Origin: Acidobacteriota bacterium
GTDB taxonomy: Bacteria; Acidobacteriota; Blastocatellia; RBC074
Length of the DNA: 64,000 nucleotides
NCBI GenBank assembly: GCA_016196035.1
Contig: JACPYM010000005.1
Location: 1-64,000, forward strand
Direction of reading: 5' to 3'
Part shown: positions 27,391-35,927 of the stretch, piece by piece
Layout: each line of letters begins with the position of its first letter
How positions within the stretch are numbered: the stretch's first letter is position 1
Translations under genes and position numbers: made by a program
Notes under the pieces: model-generated
The model's input: only the letters and a program-made list of their open reading frames with translations
Database searches by the model: none
What the model was told of the DNA's origin: nothing

Positions 27391-28914
27391 TTAACGATTG
27401 TTGAGCGCGGCGGCCCGGCCCGCCTGCTTCCAGCGACTTGCCTGCTGATTGGAATTGCCATTGCCCGTCGCTGGCTTACGTGCTCGTTGCGTGAAATTGA
27501 ATGCTGCCGCCAAGGCTGCCGCAATCTGTTCGTTATTCAGCGAAGCTGTTTCATCTGCCGTCGGCAATTTGTTTCGCTCCAAAAAACGCGCGATGTAGCC
27601 GGTGTCGATCTCACCTTTTTTGAACTCTTCGTCTTCCAACACGGCGCGGAAAAAGGGAATCGTCGTGCGAATGCCGCCGATGTGATACTCGCCCAGCGCG
27701 CGCTGCATCCGCGCAATCGCCTCGGCCCGCGTCGCCCCCCAGGTCGCCAGCTTCGAGATCATCGGGTCGTAGTAAATCGGCACTTCCCAGCCTTCATAAA
27801 CGCCGCTGTCGTCGCGCACGCCGGGGCCGCTGGGTATCCGCAAGCGCGTGATGCGACCGGGCGAGGGCAGGAAGTTCTTGGCGGGGTCTTCGGCATAGAC
27901 GCGACATTCCAGCGCCGAACCCGTCCAGCGCACGTCTTCCTGCCGCAGGCCCAAGCGTTCACCGGCGGCGATGCGGATTTGTTCGCGCACCAGGTCAACA
28001 CCCGTGACCAATTCGGTCACCGGATGCTCGACCTGCAAGCGTGTGTTCATTTCCAGGAAGTAAAAATTTTTGTGCGCGTCCACCAGAAACTCGACCGTGC
28101 CGACGCTGTAATAGTTGGCCGCGCGCGCAATCTCGACCGCCGCCGCGCCCATCCGCGCGCGCAACTCGGCATCGTTGAATGAAGCCGGGCATTCTTCGAT
28201 GACTTTTTGATGGCGGCGTTGGATCGAGCATTCGCGTTCGCCCAGGTGAATGACGTTGCCGTGGCGGTCGGCGGCGATTTGAATTTCGATGTGGCGCGGC
28301 TTTTCGATGAATTTCTCGACGTAAACCGCCGGATCGCCAAACGCGGATTGCGCCTCGGACGAAGCCATCTGAAAAGCGGCATTCATCTCGTCAGCGGCGC
28401 GTACCACGCGCATGCCTTTGCCACCGCCACCCGCCGCCGCTTTCAGCATCACCGGGTACCCGACTTCGCCTGCCACACGGCGCGCTTCAGCGGCACTGGT
28501 GAGTTTGTCAGTGGTGCCGGGCACAATCGGCGCACCGGCGCGCAGGGCGGCTTCGCGCGCGTTGATCTTGTCGCCCATCAGTTCGATGGTCGCAGGCGCG
28601 GGGCCGATGAAGGTGATACCCGCATCTTCGACAGCGCGCGCAAACCATTCGCGTTCGGACAAAAAGCCATAGCCGGGATGGATGCCTTCCGCGCCTGCTT
28701 GCTTGGCGGCGTCAATCACGCGCTCGCCAACCAGATAGCTTTCTGCCGAAGGGGCCGCACCAATGAAATAGGCTTCATCGGCCAGCCGCACATGCAGCGC
28801 GTGGCGATCCGCTTCGGAATAGACGGCGACGGGCGAGATGCCCATATCGCGACACGCGCGGATCAACCGCACGGCAATCTCTCCACGATTGGCAATTAGG
28901 ATTTTGCGAAACAT
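27391..28914 (-). CDS. Acyl-CoA carboxylase biotin carboxylase subunit
   Basis: A 507-residue ATP-grasp enzyme. It starts FRKILIANRGEIAVRLIRA, has the glycine-rich ATP loop KAAAGGGGKGMRVV, EMNTRLQVEHPVTE at the active site, and a C-terminal biotin carboxylase domain (FLPSPGRITRLRIPSGPGVR). It carboxylates biotin on the neighbouring carrier protein using bicarbonate and ATP. The final 35 residues (RARKPATGNGNSNQQ and on) are an unusual low-complexity tail, partly encoded next to the GCAGGCTG repeat. The general form fits methylcrotonyl-, propionyl- or acetyl-CoA carboxylases. Confidence 0.92.
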   Translation of the reverse strand: MFRKILIANRGEIAVRLIRACRDMGISPVAVYSEADRHALHVRLADEAYFIGAAPSAESYLVGERVIDAAKQAGAEGIHPGYGFLSEREWFARAVEDAGITFIGPAPATIELMGDKINAREAALRAGAPIVPGTTDKLTSAAEARRVAGEVGYPVMLKAAAGGGGKGMRVVRAADEMNAAFQMASSEAQSAFGDPAVYVEKFIEKPRHIEIQIAADRHGNVIHLGERECSIQRRHQKVIEECPASFNDAELRARMGAAAVEIARAANYYSVGTVEFLVDAHKNFYFLEMNTRLQVEHPVTELVTGVDLVREQIRIAAGERLGLRQEDVRWTGSALECRVYAEDPAKNFLPSPGRITRLRIPSGPGVRDDSGVYEGWEVPIYYDPMISKLATWGATRAEAIARMQRALGEYHIGGIRTTIPFFRAVLEDEEFKKGEIDTGYIARFLERNKLPTADETASLNNEQIAAALAAAFNFTQRARKPATGNGNSNQQASRWKQAGRAAALNNR

Positions 28915-28920
28915 AGAAGA

Positions 28921-29119
28921 AGTAGTCAGTAGTCAGTAGTCAGTAGTCAGTAGTCAGTAGTCGGTAGTCAGTAGTCGGTAGTCAGTAGTCGGTAGTCGGT
29001 GGTCGGTAGTCGGTAGTTAGAAATCAGCCGAGAGATGCGGCATAAAGCTTCTTGTGGATCCAAAGCTACTGACTACTGACTACTGACTACTGACTACTGA
29101 CTACTGACTACTCACTACT
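28921..29119. repeat. AGTAGTC heptamer palindrome, largest array in the window
   Basis: Fourteen tandem 7-mers (AGTAGTC with GGTAGTC and GGTGGTC variants) occupy 28921-29018. After a 52-nt loop, six GACTACT units and one CACTACT occupy 29071-29119. The right arm runs into the 3' end of the next gene and supplies its TAG stop codon (29115-29117 on the minus strand). Confidence 0.95.
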
Positions 29120-29414
29120 CAATCATCGAACTGCCTGGACTGCGCGGGTCATAGCGCACGGTGATGGACGCGCCGGGCACGTATTTGTGTTGGCGTTCCA
29201 TTTGCTCGTCATTGAGCCGGTAGGAGGTTTCGTATTGCACGTTGGCGAGGCTGTAGTGAAAAAAGATCGTCAGCCCGCCATCCAGTTCCGGCAGCGTTTC
29301 CACTACGCGGCCCTCAGTGATACGGCCAAATTGGCGTAGCCAGACTTGGTATTCGGCTTCCAGATCGCGTCCGCGCATGCGTGCGATCAGCCTTTTCAGA
29401 AAACTGGTTCGCAT
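29115..29414 (-). CDS. Small DUF3592-like protein
   Basis: A 99-residue protein. The ATG at 29414 (MRTSFLKRLIARM) is preferred over 29480 because it follows GGAATTTCC and gives a compact domain. The core (FGRITEGRVVETLPEL, FFHYSLANVQYETSYRLN, KYVPGASITVRYDPRSP) resembles the soluble part of DUF3592 proteins, a beta-rich fold with the signature Y-DPxxP. No transmembrane helix is present. Its stop codon is provided by the heptamer array. The function is unknown. Confidence 0.65.
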   Translation of the reverse strand: MRTSFLKRLIARMRGRDLEAEYQVWLRQFGRITEGRVVETLPELDGGLTIFFHYSLANVQYETSYRLNDEQMERQHKYVPGASITVRYDPRSPGSSMIE

Positions 29415-29548
29415 GGAAATTCCGGCTTCGTGATATGGGCAACGGAGCGTGCAGTAGTAGAAACGATTGGCCCCAGACACGCCATGCCGGTTGAGCCGCG
29501 TCTGAGGCCAAAACTGCTGCCTAAACTTCTCGGAAACGGGCTGCGCAA

Positions 29549-30496
29549 CTAGCGGCGCGGCTTCTTTTCAGGGATGAGCAAACTCGCGGGCAATTCCGCT
29601 TCGGCCGGTTTGTCCACCACGACGCCGTCAATCATCAGGATGTCGTCACTCGTGCCGAATTCGCCATCCGGCCCAGCCGAGGTCAGCGTGTAACTGCTGA
29701 ACGCGGAAACCCCACGTGCCGAGGCAATCGTGCCGAACGGCGCATATTTGAATTGCTGTTCCCAATAATCCGCTTGCGGCGCGGTATTGGTGCCCAACCG
29801 CACCAAGTCAGTGCCTTCGCGCGGGAAGGTACCGTATTCGTAGTAGTAATGCTGCAAAGCCTGCGCGTGTTCATACATCAGTGCGCGCGTGGCCGCCGCG
29901 TGGCGAATGCGTTCGCGTTCAATGGTGTCCGGGATGCCGTTGAGGCCCGCAGCGCTGAACGCCACAAACAAAACGCAAGCCAGCCCCAGCGAAAGTTGCG
30001 CCGTGCGCAGTCCGCCATATTCGACAGGTTTTTCCTTGGCTAGGCGCAGCGCGCGCCAGGCGGCGCGGATGCCAAACAGTGAGAGCGGTACAACAGCGGC
30101 GGAAACGAAAAAGGCCAGCCGTGACATGTCCCACGCAAAAATGCGGTAATACGGCAGATGATTATCCGCGTTCAGCAAATCTTTGGTGAACTTGTAACCG
30201 TCGCCTAGGAAGGTGACCAAAAGCGCGCGGCCCACTTTCATATTGTTGGCGAAGAGCCAAACCGCCAAAAAGCCAACGACGATCAAGCAGACCAACCCAA
30301 TGGCCAGCATAGCCGGGCCTAGTTTGGGCAAAATAATGTCAGGTTTCGCCAGCGGTTCGCCGACCGGGCGCGCACCACAATGAAGGCATTCGAGTGCGGC
30401 CAAGTCATGCGGATTGCCGCAGCACGGGCAAGGTAAGGAATTGGTTTGAAGAGCGTGAGCAGATGAAGAAAGAGCAGAGCGAGATTGTTCGTGCAT
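29549..30496 (-). CDS. Zinc-ribbon membrane protein with type II secretion G-like tail
   Basis: A 315-residue protein. Residues 22-42 hold a double CxxC zinc ribbon (CPCCGNPH, then CLHCGA). Three hydrophobic segments follow (about 60-85, 125-150, 165-190). The C-terminal part (MYEHAQALQHYYYEYGTFP, then TSAGPDGEFGTSDDI) resembles the calcium-binding end of GspG-like pseudopilins, which contain a similar GPDG..GTxDDI sequence. The combination is odd; it may be a sensor or a pilin-related envelope protein. The function is not known. Confidence 0.7.
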   Translation of the reverse strand: MHEQSRSALSSSAHALQTNSLPCPCCGNPHDLAALECLHCGARPVGEPLAKPDIILPKLGPAMLAIGLVCLIVVGFLAVWLFANNMKVGRALLVTFLGDGYKFTKDLLNADNHLPYYRIFAWDMSRLAFFVSAAVVPLSLFGIRAAWRALRLAKEKPVEYGGLRTAQLSLGLACVLFVAFSAAGLNGIPDTIERERIRHAAATRALMYEHAQALQHYYYEYGTFPREGTDLVRLGTNTAPQADYWEQQFKYAPFGTIASARGVSAFSSYTLTSAGPDGEFGTSDDILMIDGVVVDKPAEAELPASLLIPEKKPRR

Positions 30497-30579
30497 AATT
30501 TGAATGTCTTATCAATTCAAGCAAGCGCCATCAATTTCTGGGGGAATTTGAACACGCGACAAGCAATAAGACCGGGGCA

Positions 30580-31272
30580 TTAAATTGGATCAGGTCCAAG
30601 CCGCAACCGCTGACCTTCTGACTTCTCCTGTTTTTCAGCGGTCTTGATCGGGCTGGGCTGCGTGACCTTTTTCAAGGGTGTATTCGTATCCCGCAACTCA
30701 ACCCAGGTGTGATAGAGCCGATGGCAAAATGTCCAAAACGACAACACCGCCATCAGCCAGATGGTCGGTTCCAGCTTTGCCAGCAGGGAACCGAGGATGA
30801 GCAGCACCACGCGTTCGGGGCGCCGCAAAAATCCCACATCGCATTTCGGAATCAGCGATTCGGCGCGCGCGCTGGTGTAACTCACCATCACCGAACCGAT
30901 CAGCGCCACGCCCGTGAGCAACACATAAAGCGCACTCTGCGGCGTTCCCAAACGCGTGTAGTAAAACATAATGCCCAGAAAGACGCCCATATCCGAGATG
31001 CGATCCAGACTGGAATCCAGAAACGCGCCGAATTTGGTAGTGCGGCCCATCAGCCGCGCCACGCGCCCATCGAGCATGTCAAAGAGATTGGCCAGAATCA
31101 TCACCAGGCCGGCCTGCCAAAATTGGCCGAAGGCATAGTGAATCGCTGCCCAGACATTGATGCCCAACCCGATCAGCGAGAGCAAGTTGGGATTCGGATT
31201 GAGACGCGCCAGCATGCGCACGATGCCGTTCAGCACCCGTTGGCACGCTTCGCCGATATATCCGCCAACCAT
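30580..31272 (-). CDS. CDP-alcohol phosphatidyltransferase family protein
   Basis: A 230-residue integral membrane enzyme with the catalytic signature D(x2)DG(x2)AR(x8)G(x3)D(x3)D, seen as DMLDGRVAR followed by GAFLDSSLDR. Several helices follow (LYVLLTGVALIGSVMVSYTS, PERVVLLILGSLLAKL). The family transfers a phosphatidyl group from CDP-diacylglycerol to an alcohol (glycerol-phosphate, inositol-phosphate or similar). The acceptor cannot be told from sequence alone. It is a monocistronic gene on the minus strand, with a polar C-terminal tail. Confidence 0.88.
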   Translation of the reverse strand: MVGGYIGEACQRVLNGIVRMLARLNPNPNLLSLIGLGINVWAAIHYAFGQFWQAGLVMILANLFDMLDGRVARLMGRTTKFGAFLDSSLDRISDMGVFLGIMFYYTRLGTPQSALYVLLTGVALIGSVMVSYTSARAESLIPKCDVGFLRRPERVVLLILGSLLAKLEPTIWLMAVLSFWTFCHRLYHTWVELRDTNTPLKKVTQPSPIKTAEKQEKSEGQRLRLGPDPI

Positions 31273-31596
31273 AGCTTAGATAACTCCTGCTAACCGCTTG
31301 AGGCTGGTTCCCGTGCTGTTACCATCTCTTTTCCGCAACGCCTGGTCAGCCCTGTTTGGCAGGCGCAATTGCTGCGGTTGAGTGGTGCGTTGTTGCTTCC
31401 GCTCCGGAATTCTTCACGTCCTGCGTGAGTCGCTTTGTGCATGGGAATCTCAAGGGCCGCATCATAGGGTTGGCTCTTGGCGAAGTCAAGAAAGCCTAGA
31501 TTTGACGGCGATTTCGCGCGGCTATTCTTCCAGCGCACGCTGGACTAGAATCCCCGCCTGGCGCTTTTCCCGAACCCTCTCTGACCAAGGAATGAC
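31273..31596. other. Intergenic region, no gene seen
   Basis: A divergent gap between the phosphatidyltransferase and the TlpA-like gene. No coding frame with a plausible start, RNA gene or repeat was recognised. It should hold the promoters of both genes. Confidence 0.5.
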
Positions 31597-32511
31597 ATGA
31601 AAAGAAACATCCTGCCTCTTTTGGTTTTTCTGTTGCTGACCGCTGCGGCCCAAGCGCAAACGGGCGCACTGACGCGCACTGTCCGTTTGAAACTGTCAGC
31701 CGGCGACCTCGCCAGTGGTGCGCACGCGGCGGAAGATTACAAGCTGAAAACCGGCGTGGATGCTGAATACCTCGATGCCGTCGGCTGGCTCGCGCGTGGT
31801 GCTGAGATGCTGCGGCAATATGACGCCGCCGCCCAATACGTCGCGGAACTGCGCCGCGAAATCAAGGAGGAGAAAAGCGAACTGCTCGCCCCACTCGGCG
31901 CGGCCATCGAAGTCGAAGGCCGCCTGTTGGCCGTCCACAAAGGACGCCAGGCCGCGAAGGAGTTTTGGGAGAAAGAATTTGCCGTTGCCAAGAACATCGG
32001 ATTACGCGCGCGCCTCCGCAAAAACATCAACCTGCTTTTTCTGACAGGCCAGCCCGCGCCCGAACTCAACCCCACCGATTTCGCCGGGCCGCAGCCGCCC
32101 ACTCTGGCCAGCCTGAAAGGCAAACCCGTCTTGCTGTTTCTGTGGGCGCACTGGTGCGGCGATTGCCGCGCGCAGGCCGCCGCGTTGAGCCGGGTTTATC
32201 AAAAATACGAAGCACAGGGCCTGGTGCTGCTCGCGCCAACGCGCTTTTACGGCACGGGTGCACAAGACAAGTCGGCCACCCCTGCCGAAGAGAAAGCGCA
32301 CCTCGCCAAAGTCTGGGCCGAAAGTTACACCGGGTTAGAAGGCGTGCCGATTCCTATCGAAACCGAAATGATGGTGCGTTATGGCGTCGCGGCAACGCCG
32401 ACATTTGTGTTGATTGATCGCAAAGGAATCGTGCGGCTATACGCGCCGACGCGTTTGTCCGAGGCCGAGCTTGCGCGGCAGATCGAAGCCATATTAAAGA
32501 CCTCTCCCTGA
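31597..32511 (+). CDS. Secreted TlpA-like thioredoxin-fold protein
   Basis: A 304-residue protein with a signal peptide (NILPLLVFLLLTAAAQAQ). Residues 30-145 are helical and TPR-like; the C-terminal half is a thioredoxin fold with the redox motif WCGDC (about residue 187) and the cis-proline loop AATPTFVLIDRKG. It is predicted to reduce or oxidise extracytoplasmic thiols; a role in cytochrome c or envelope protein maturation is possible but not shown by context. A CAAGGAATG leader precedes the start. Confidence 0.85.
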   Translation: MKRNILPLLVFLLLTAAAQAQTGALTRTVRLKLSAGDLASGAHAAEDYKLKTGVDAEYLDAVGWLARGAEMLRQYDAAAQYVAELRREIKEEKSELLAPLGAAIEVEGRLLAVHKGRQAAKEFWEKEFAVAKNIGLRARLRKNINLLFLTGQPAPELNPTDFAGPQPPTLASLKGKPVLLFLWAHWCGDCRAQAAALSRVYQKYEAQGLVLLAPTRFYGTGAQDKSATPAEEKAHLAKVWAESYTGLEGVPIPIETEMMVRYGVAATPTFVLIDRKGIVRLYAPTRLSEAELARQIEAILKTSP

Positions 32512-32515
32512 ATAC

Positions 32516-32570
32516 GGACAGGCTTGGCGTGTGAGAGCTTGGCGGCGTAAGCCAAGACTTATGCCTGTCC
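32516..32570. terminator. Hairpin between convergent genes
   Basis: GGACAGGC (32516-32523) pairs with GCCTGTCC (32563-32570), with an inner CTTGGC/GCCAAG stem. It lies between the TlpA-like gene and the convergent LamG gene and may stop transcription from either side, but no T-run is present. It shares CTTGGCGTGTGA with the repeat at 8519. Confidence 0.45.
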
Positions 32571-32609
32571 TACGCCGCAACCCCTTTCTGCCCACACTGG
32601 CGAACGATC

Positions 32610-34964
32610 CTATTGAGGATGGCAGGCCAGCAGTGGCGTATCGCCCGCCTGCCCGTGCTGATGGACGCGGATGTCCTGATTGCCGCTCAGCCGCACATAC
32701 CATGTGCCTTCGGGTTCACGCCAGACGGCCAAGTCTGTGCGGCCATCGCCATCGTAATCGCCCGGCACCGGCACATCGCCAACCCGCGCCGCGCCCCAGG
32801 CGGTGATTTGATACTTGCCATCCACGCTGCGCAACACGTACCAATTGCCTTCGCCGCCGCGCCAGACCGCGAGGTTGGTTTTGCCATCGCCGTCGTAATC
32901 ACCCGGCACCGGCACATCCGTCGCGTTGCCCCACGCTTGCACCAGCGCGCTGCCATCAGATGAGCGCCGGATGTACCAGGTGCCGGTGCCGCGCCGGTAA
33001 ACCGCCAAATCAGTTTTGCCGTCGCCATCGTAATCACCCGCCACCGGCACATCAAAATATGGTGCGTCGCCCGCGCCCCATTGCAGCGTCAGCCGTTGAC
33101 CGCCACTGCCCTGAATTAGCCACATACCGCGCGCCGCTTGCCACACGGCGAAATCGGTCTTGCCATCGCCATCGTAATCGCCCGGCACCGGCTCGTCTTT
33201 GCCCGTGCCGAGCGCTTGCGTGATGACCGCGCCGGTGGCTGAACCCCGGACATAAAACGTCCCGTTACCGCGCCGGTAAACCGCCTGATCCGCCTTGCCA
33301 TCGCCATCGTAATCGCCCGGCGCGAGCACGTCGTTATATGGCGCGTACTGTGCGCCCCACGGCGTTAGAGCAAGCCGGTCATTCGTGCTGGCGAGTACCA
33401 GCCAGTCGCTCTGTTGCCCGCGCCAGACAGCGAAATCGGTCTGGCGGTCGCCGTCAAAATCACCCGGCACCGCTGGCCTGGCCGCATTGCTGGTGGGTAA
33501 TGCTGAACCGCCGCCGCAAACCACCGTTGCAACGGGCGCATCTTCAATCGCCGGACTGCCGTTCTGGTTGAGCGGCACGCTGACTTTGAATTCCCGCCGC
33601 GTGACGTTCCCGGCGGCATCCTGCACGCGCAGCCGCACGGAATAGACGCGCCCATTGCCGCCGCCCGCACGTTCGGCGCGTAATTGCACAGCTTTGCAAT
33701 CCGGCGCAATCACGATGTCGTTGGCAGTATCGCCATCACCCAGGCCATTGTCCGGCTCGTCGCTGGTGACTTGTTCGATCACCACCTGGCCGGGGTTCAA
33801 GCTGGCGCAACTGTCGCTGACGCTTTGCACCATCTGCGCCGTGGTGACGGTGGTGTATTTGTGGTTGGGCGGCCAGAGGCTGAGGGCGGGTTTGAGTGTG
33901 AGCGTCGGCGCGGTGTTATCCACAACCGTGACGGTCGCCGCGCATTGACTGGACGCGCCGTTGCTGTCGGTCACGGTCAGCATCACGTTCGTCGTGCCGA
34001 GCGGATAAGGGCCAGCGGGCGTTTGCGTGATGGTGATGCCATCACCGTCAGGATCGTAGGAGCCATTGTTGATGGAAGCAGCGGCGGTACAGTTGACTCC
34101 GGCTGCGACGGTCACGTTTTGGCAGCTTGCCATGGGCGCTTGGTTTGCCCCAGGCTTGCACTTGCCCGCGCTGCCCGCGTTGTAGATGGCTTGGATTTCT
34201 AAAGCAGAAAGGGCGCGGTTATAGATTTCGACTTCGTCTATAAGCCCGCCAAAAGTTAAGTATGAGTTACCGCTGGGATCACAAAAACCTCCAATACAGA
34301 AATGATGGTTGTCAGTCCAAGCAGGGTTTGTATTGGTTCCGGAAGCTTCCAGTGTTCCATCAACATACAGGCGTTGTGTCGTACCATCAAAAGTGGCCGC
34401 GATAAAATGCCACGCTCCATCATTGATGTTTGAAGTGGAGATCAGTTGCACAGCGTCTGCTGCTAAGGTTGCGCAATCTGGACTACACACAGTTAAATCG
34501 ACTTTTCTTGGGTCAAATTCGTTCGTTCTTAGCGCCCAAGAACCACCCAATGACCAATTTTTTGCGATGATCGCTTTATTGCCCACCGTAGAGGTAGTTC
34601 GAATCCATGCATCCAGTGTAAAACCTCCATTTAGGCCATCCAAGATATCACCAAATTGGACGTAATCGTCCACCCCATCCAGAGCAAATGCCTGCGCCAC
34701 CCTACCCGGCGCAAACGTCGCCCCATTTTGCAGCGTGCCATGATTGCCATTTGCTATATCCATGGCATTTCCATCTCCCGTCCACCAACTGACCATGCCT
34801 GACGGAGCAGGCACGCAAGGAGTCTGGAGATTTGAAGCCGGAGTAGTGCGTTTGACACTCGCCTCATTTAGTACCACTCCACGGCTAGCCGCAGCCTGTT
34901 CTCTTCCCATGCCACTGAGCACCAGCAGGGCTGCCACTGCCAGTAAAGTTATGAACTTCATCAT
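32610..34964 (-). CDS. Secreted LamG/HYR/FG-GAP repeat protein
   Basis: A 784-residue surface protein. A signal peptide (FITLLAVAALLVLSGMG) is followed by a LamG/concanavalin domain (about 50-265, GLIDEVEIYNRALSALEIQ), an HYR-like domain (PLGTTNVMLTVTDSNGA), a beta-sandwich with PPNHKY, and six FG-GAP/VCBS units of the form GDYDGDGKTDLAVYR. The Asp-rich loops probably bind calcium. AAAGGAGG precedes the ATG. The LamG part (34180-34680) is visibly poorer in G and C than the rest of the gene. Likely roles are adhesion or carbohydrate binding; the ligand is unknown. Confidence 0.88.
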   Translation of the reverse strand: MMKFITLLAVAALLVLSGMGREQAAASRGVVLNEASVKRTTPASNLQTPCVPAPSGMVSWWTGDGNAMDIANGNHGTLQNGATFAPGRVAQAFALDGVDDYVQFGDILDGLNGGFTLDAWIRTTSTVGNKAIIAKNWSLGGSWALRTNEFDPRKVDLTVCSPDCATLAADAVQLISTSNINDGAWHFIAATFDGTTQRLYVDGTLEASGTNTNPAWTDNHHFCIGGFCDPSGNSYLTFGGLIDEVEIYNRALSALEIQAIYNAGSAGKCKPGANQAPMASCQNVTVAAGVNCTAAASINNGSYDPDGDGITITQTPAGPYPLGTTNVMLTVTDSNGASSQCAATVTVVDNTAPTLTLKPALSLWPPNHKYTTVTTAQMVQSVSDSCASLNPGQVVIEQVTSDEPDNGLGDGDTANDIVIAPDCKAVQLRAERAGGGNGRVYSVRLRVQDAAGNVTRREFKVSVPLNQNGSPAIEDAPVATVVCGGGSALPTSNAARPAVPGDFDGDRQTDFAVWRGQQSDWLVLASTNDRLALTPWGAQYAPYNDVLAPGDYDGDGKADQAVYRRGNGTFYVRGSATGAVITQALGTGKDEPVPGDYDGDGKTDFAVWQAARGMWLIQGSGGQRLTLQWGAGDAPYFDVPVAGDYDGDGKTDLAVYRRGTGTWYIRRSSDGSALVQAWGNATDVPVPGDYDGDGKTNLAVWRGGEGNWYVLRSVDGKYQITAWGAARVGDVPVPGDYDGDGRTDLAVWREPEGTWYVRLSGNQDIRVHQHGQAGDTPLLACHPQ

Positions 34965-35276
34965 CGTTCGCCTCCTTTGACGAGTTGCTGGCTCTTCTCA
35001 AAGAGCTATTCGGTTATTCGGATGAACCTGTTATTGCCAGCGGCTGACGGCGATGCTAGATTGCCGACCTCTTCAAAAGTCAGACAATTCATTACACTGC
35101 CGCCCGCCGTTTTTTGGCATCACTGGCTTAATGCGCAAAGCGAGGCTGGCATGGTGGTAGCCGGAAAAAAAATATTTTCAGCCTTGAGCGCGCCAGCAAG
35201 CCAAACGTGGTTGCCGGAGCGGTTTGTCCGCAGCTTGTCTTTCAACCGATCCCACAAAAAGGAGGCCAAAACCTTT
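34965..35276. other. Divergent promoter region before the sigma factor
   Basis: About 310 bp between the divergent LamG gene and the sigma-factor gene. It is rather AT-rich in parts (AAAAAAAATATTTTC near 35165) and should contain promoters for both. The sigma-factor ribosome site AAAGGAGGCC lies at 35260-35269. No gene was recognised. Confidence 0.5.
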
Positions 35277-35927
35277 ATGTCCACCCAGGAAAATGACGCG
35301 CCTGAGCGCAAAGAATTCGTGCCCGAACAGGAAAACCAGCAGCCTGGCGAAGTGACGCGCCTGCTGTTGAAATGGCAAGCCGGCGATACCGAGGCTTTCA
35401 ATCAATTGACAGCCATCGTGGGCGGCGAATTGCGGCGGCGGGCGCATCACTATCTGCGCCGCGAACGCGCCGGTCACACCCTGCAGACGACGGCGCTGGT
35501 TGATGACGTCTGGCTGCGCTTGGGCGGCGGTAAAGAAGATTTGCATTGGCAAAACCGCGCGCACTTTTACGCCATCGCCGCCGATGTAATGCGGCGCATC
35601 CTGGTCGAAGCAGCGCGCCGGCGCAAAAGTCAAAAACGCGGCGGCGGCCTGACACAGACTCCGCTTGAAGAGGGGCTGACCGTGACCGTCGAGCTTGATC
35701 TTGATTTGCTGGCGCTCGACGAAGCTTTGGCATGGTTGAAGCAGCGTTCAGAGCGCAAGTATCAGGTTGTGGTGCTGCGCTTTTTCGCCGGGCTGACCAA
35801 CGAAGAAATCGCCGCTGTGCTGAAGATTTCCCCCCTTGCCGTCAGGAGCGATTGGGAGACGGCGAAACGCTGGCTGTTTGGCAGGTTGAATGGGAAGGAG
35901 GCCGTCAATGGAGCAAAAGCGTTTTGA
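35277..35927 (+). CDS. ECF-type RNA polymerase sigma factor (Sig-HLTH group)
   Basis: A 216-residue sigma factor. The ATG at 35277 follows a near-perfect AAAGGAGG; a longer frame from 34977 has no support. Region 2 shows EVTRLLLKWQAGDTEAF and HTLQTTALVDDVWLRL with NRAHFYAIAADVMRRILVEA, the marks of the group common in Acidobacteriota and Planctomycetota. Region 4 has LRFFAGLTNEEIAAVLKIS. It overlaps the kinase gene by 20 bp, so kinase and sigma are made together; in this group the kinase may phosphorylate or otherwise control the sigma factor. Confidence 0.92.
   Translation: MSTQENDAPERKEFVPEQENQQPGEVTRLLLKWQAGDTEAFNQLTAIVGGELRRRAHHYLRRERAGHTLQTTALVDDVWLRLGGGKEDLHWQNRAHFYAIAADVMRRILVEAARRRKSQKRGGGLTQTPLEEGLTVTVELDLDLLALDEALAWLKQRSERKYQVVVLRFFAGLTNEEIAAVLKISPLAVRSDWETAKRWLFGRLNGKEAVNGAKAF

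Noticed and set aside
28921-29119. CRISPR array
   Set aside because: Units are 7 nt without spacers and the two halves are complementary; no cas genes are nearby.
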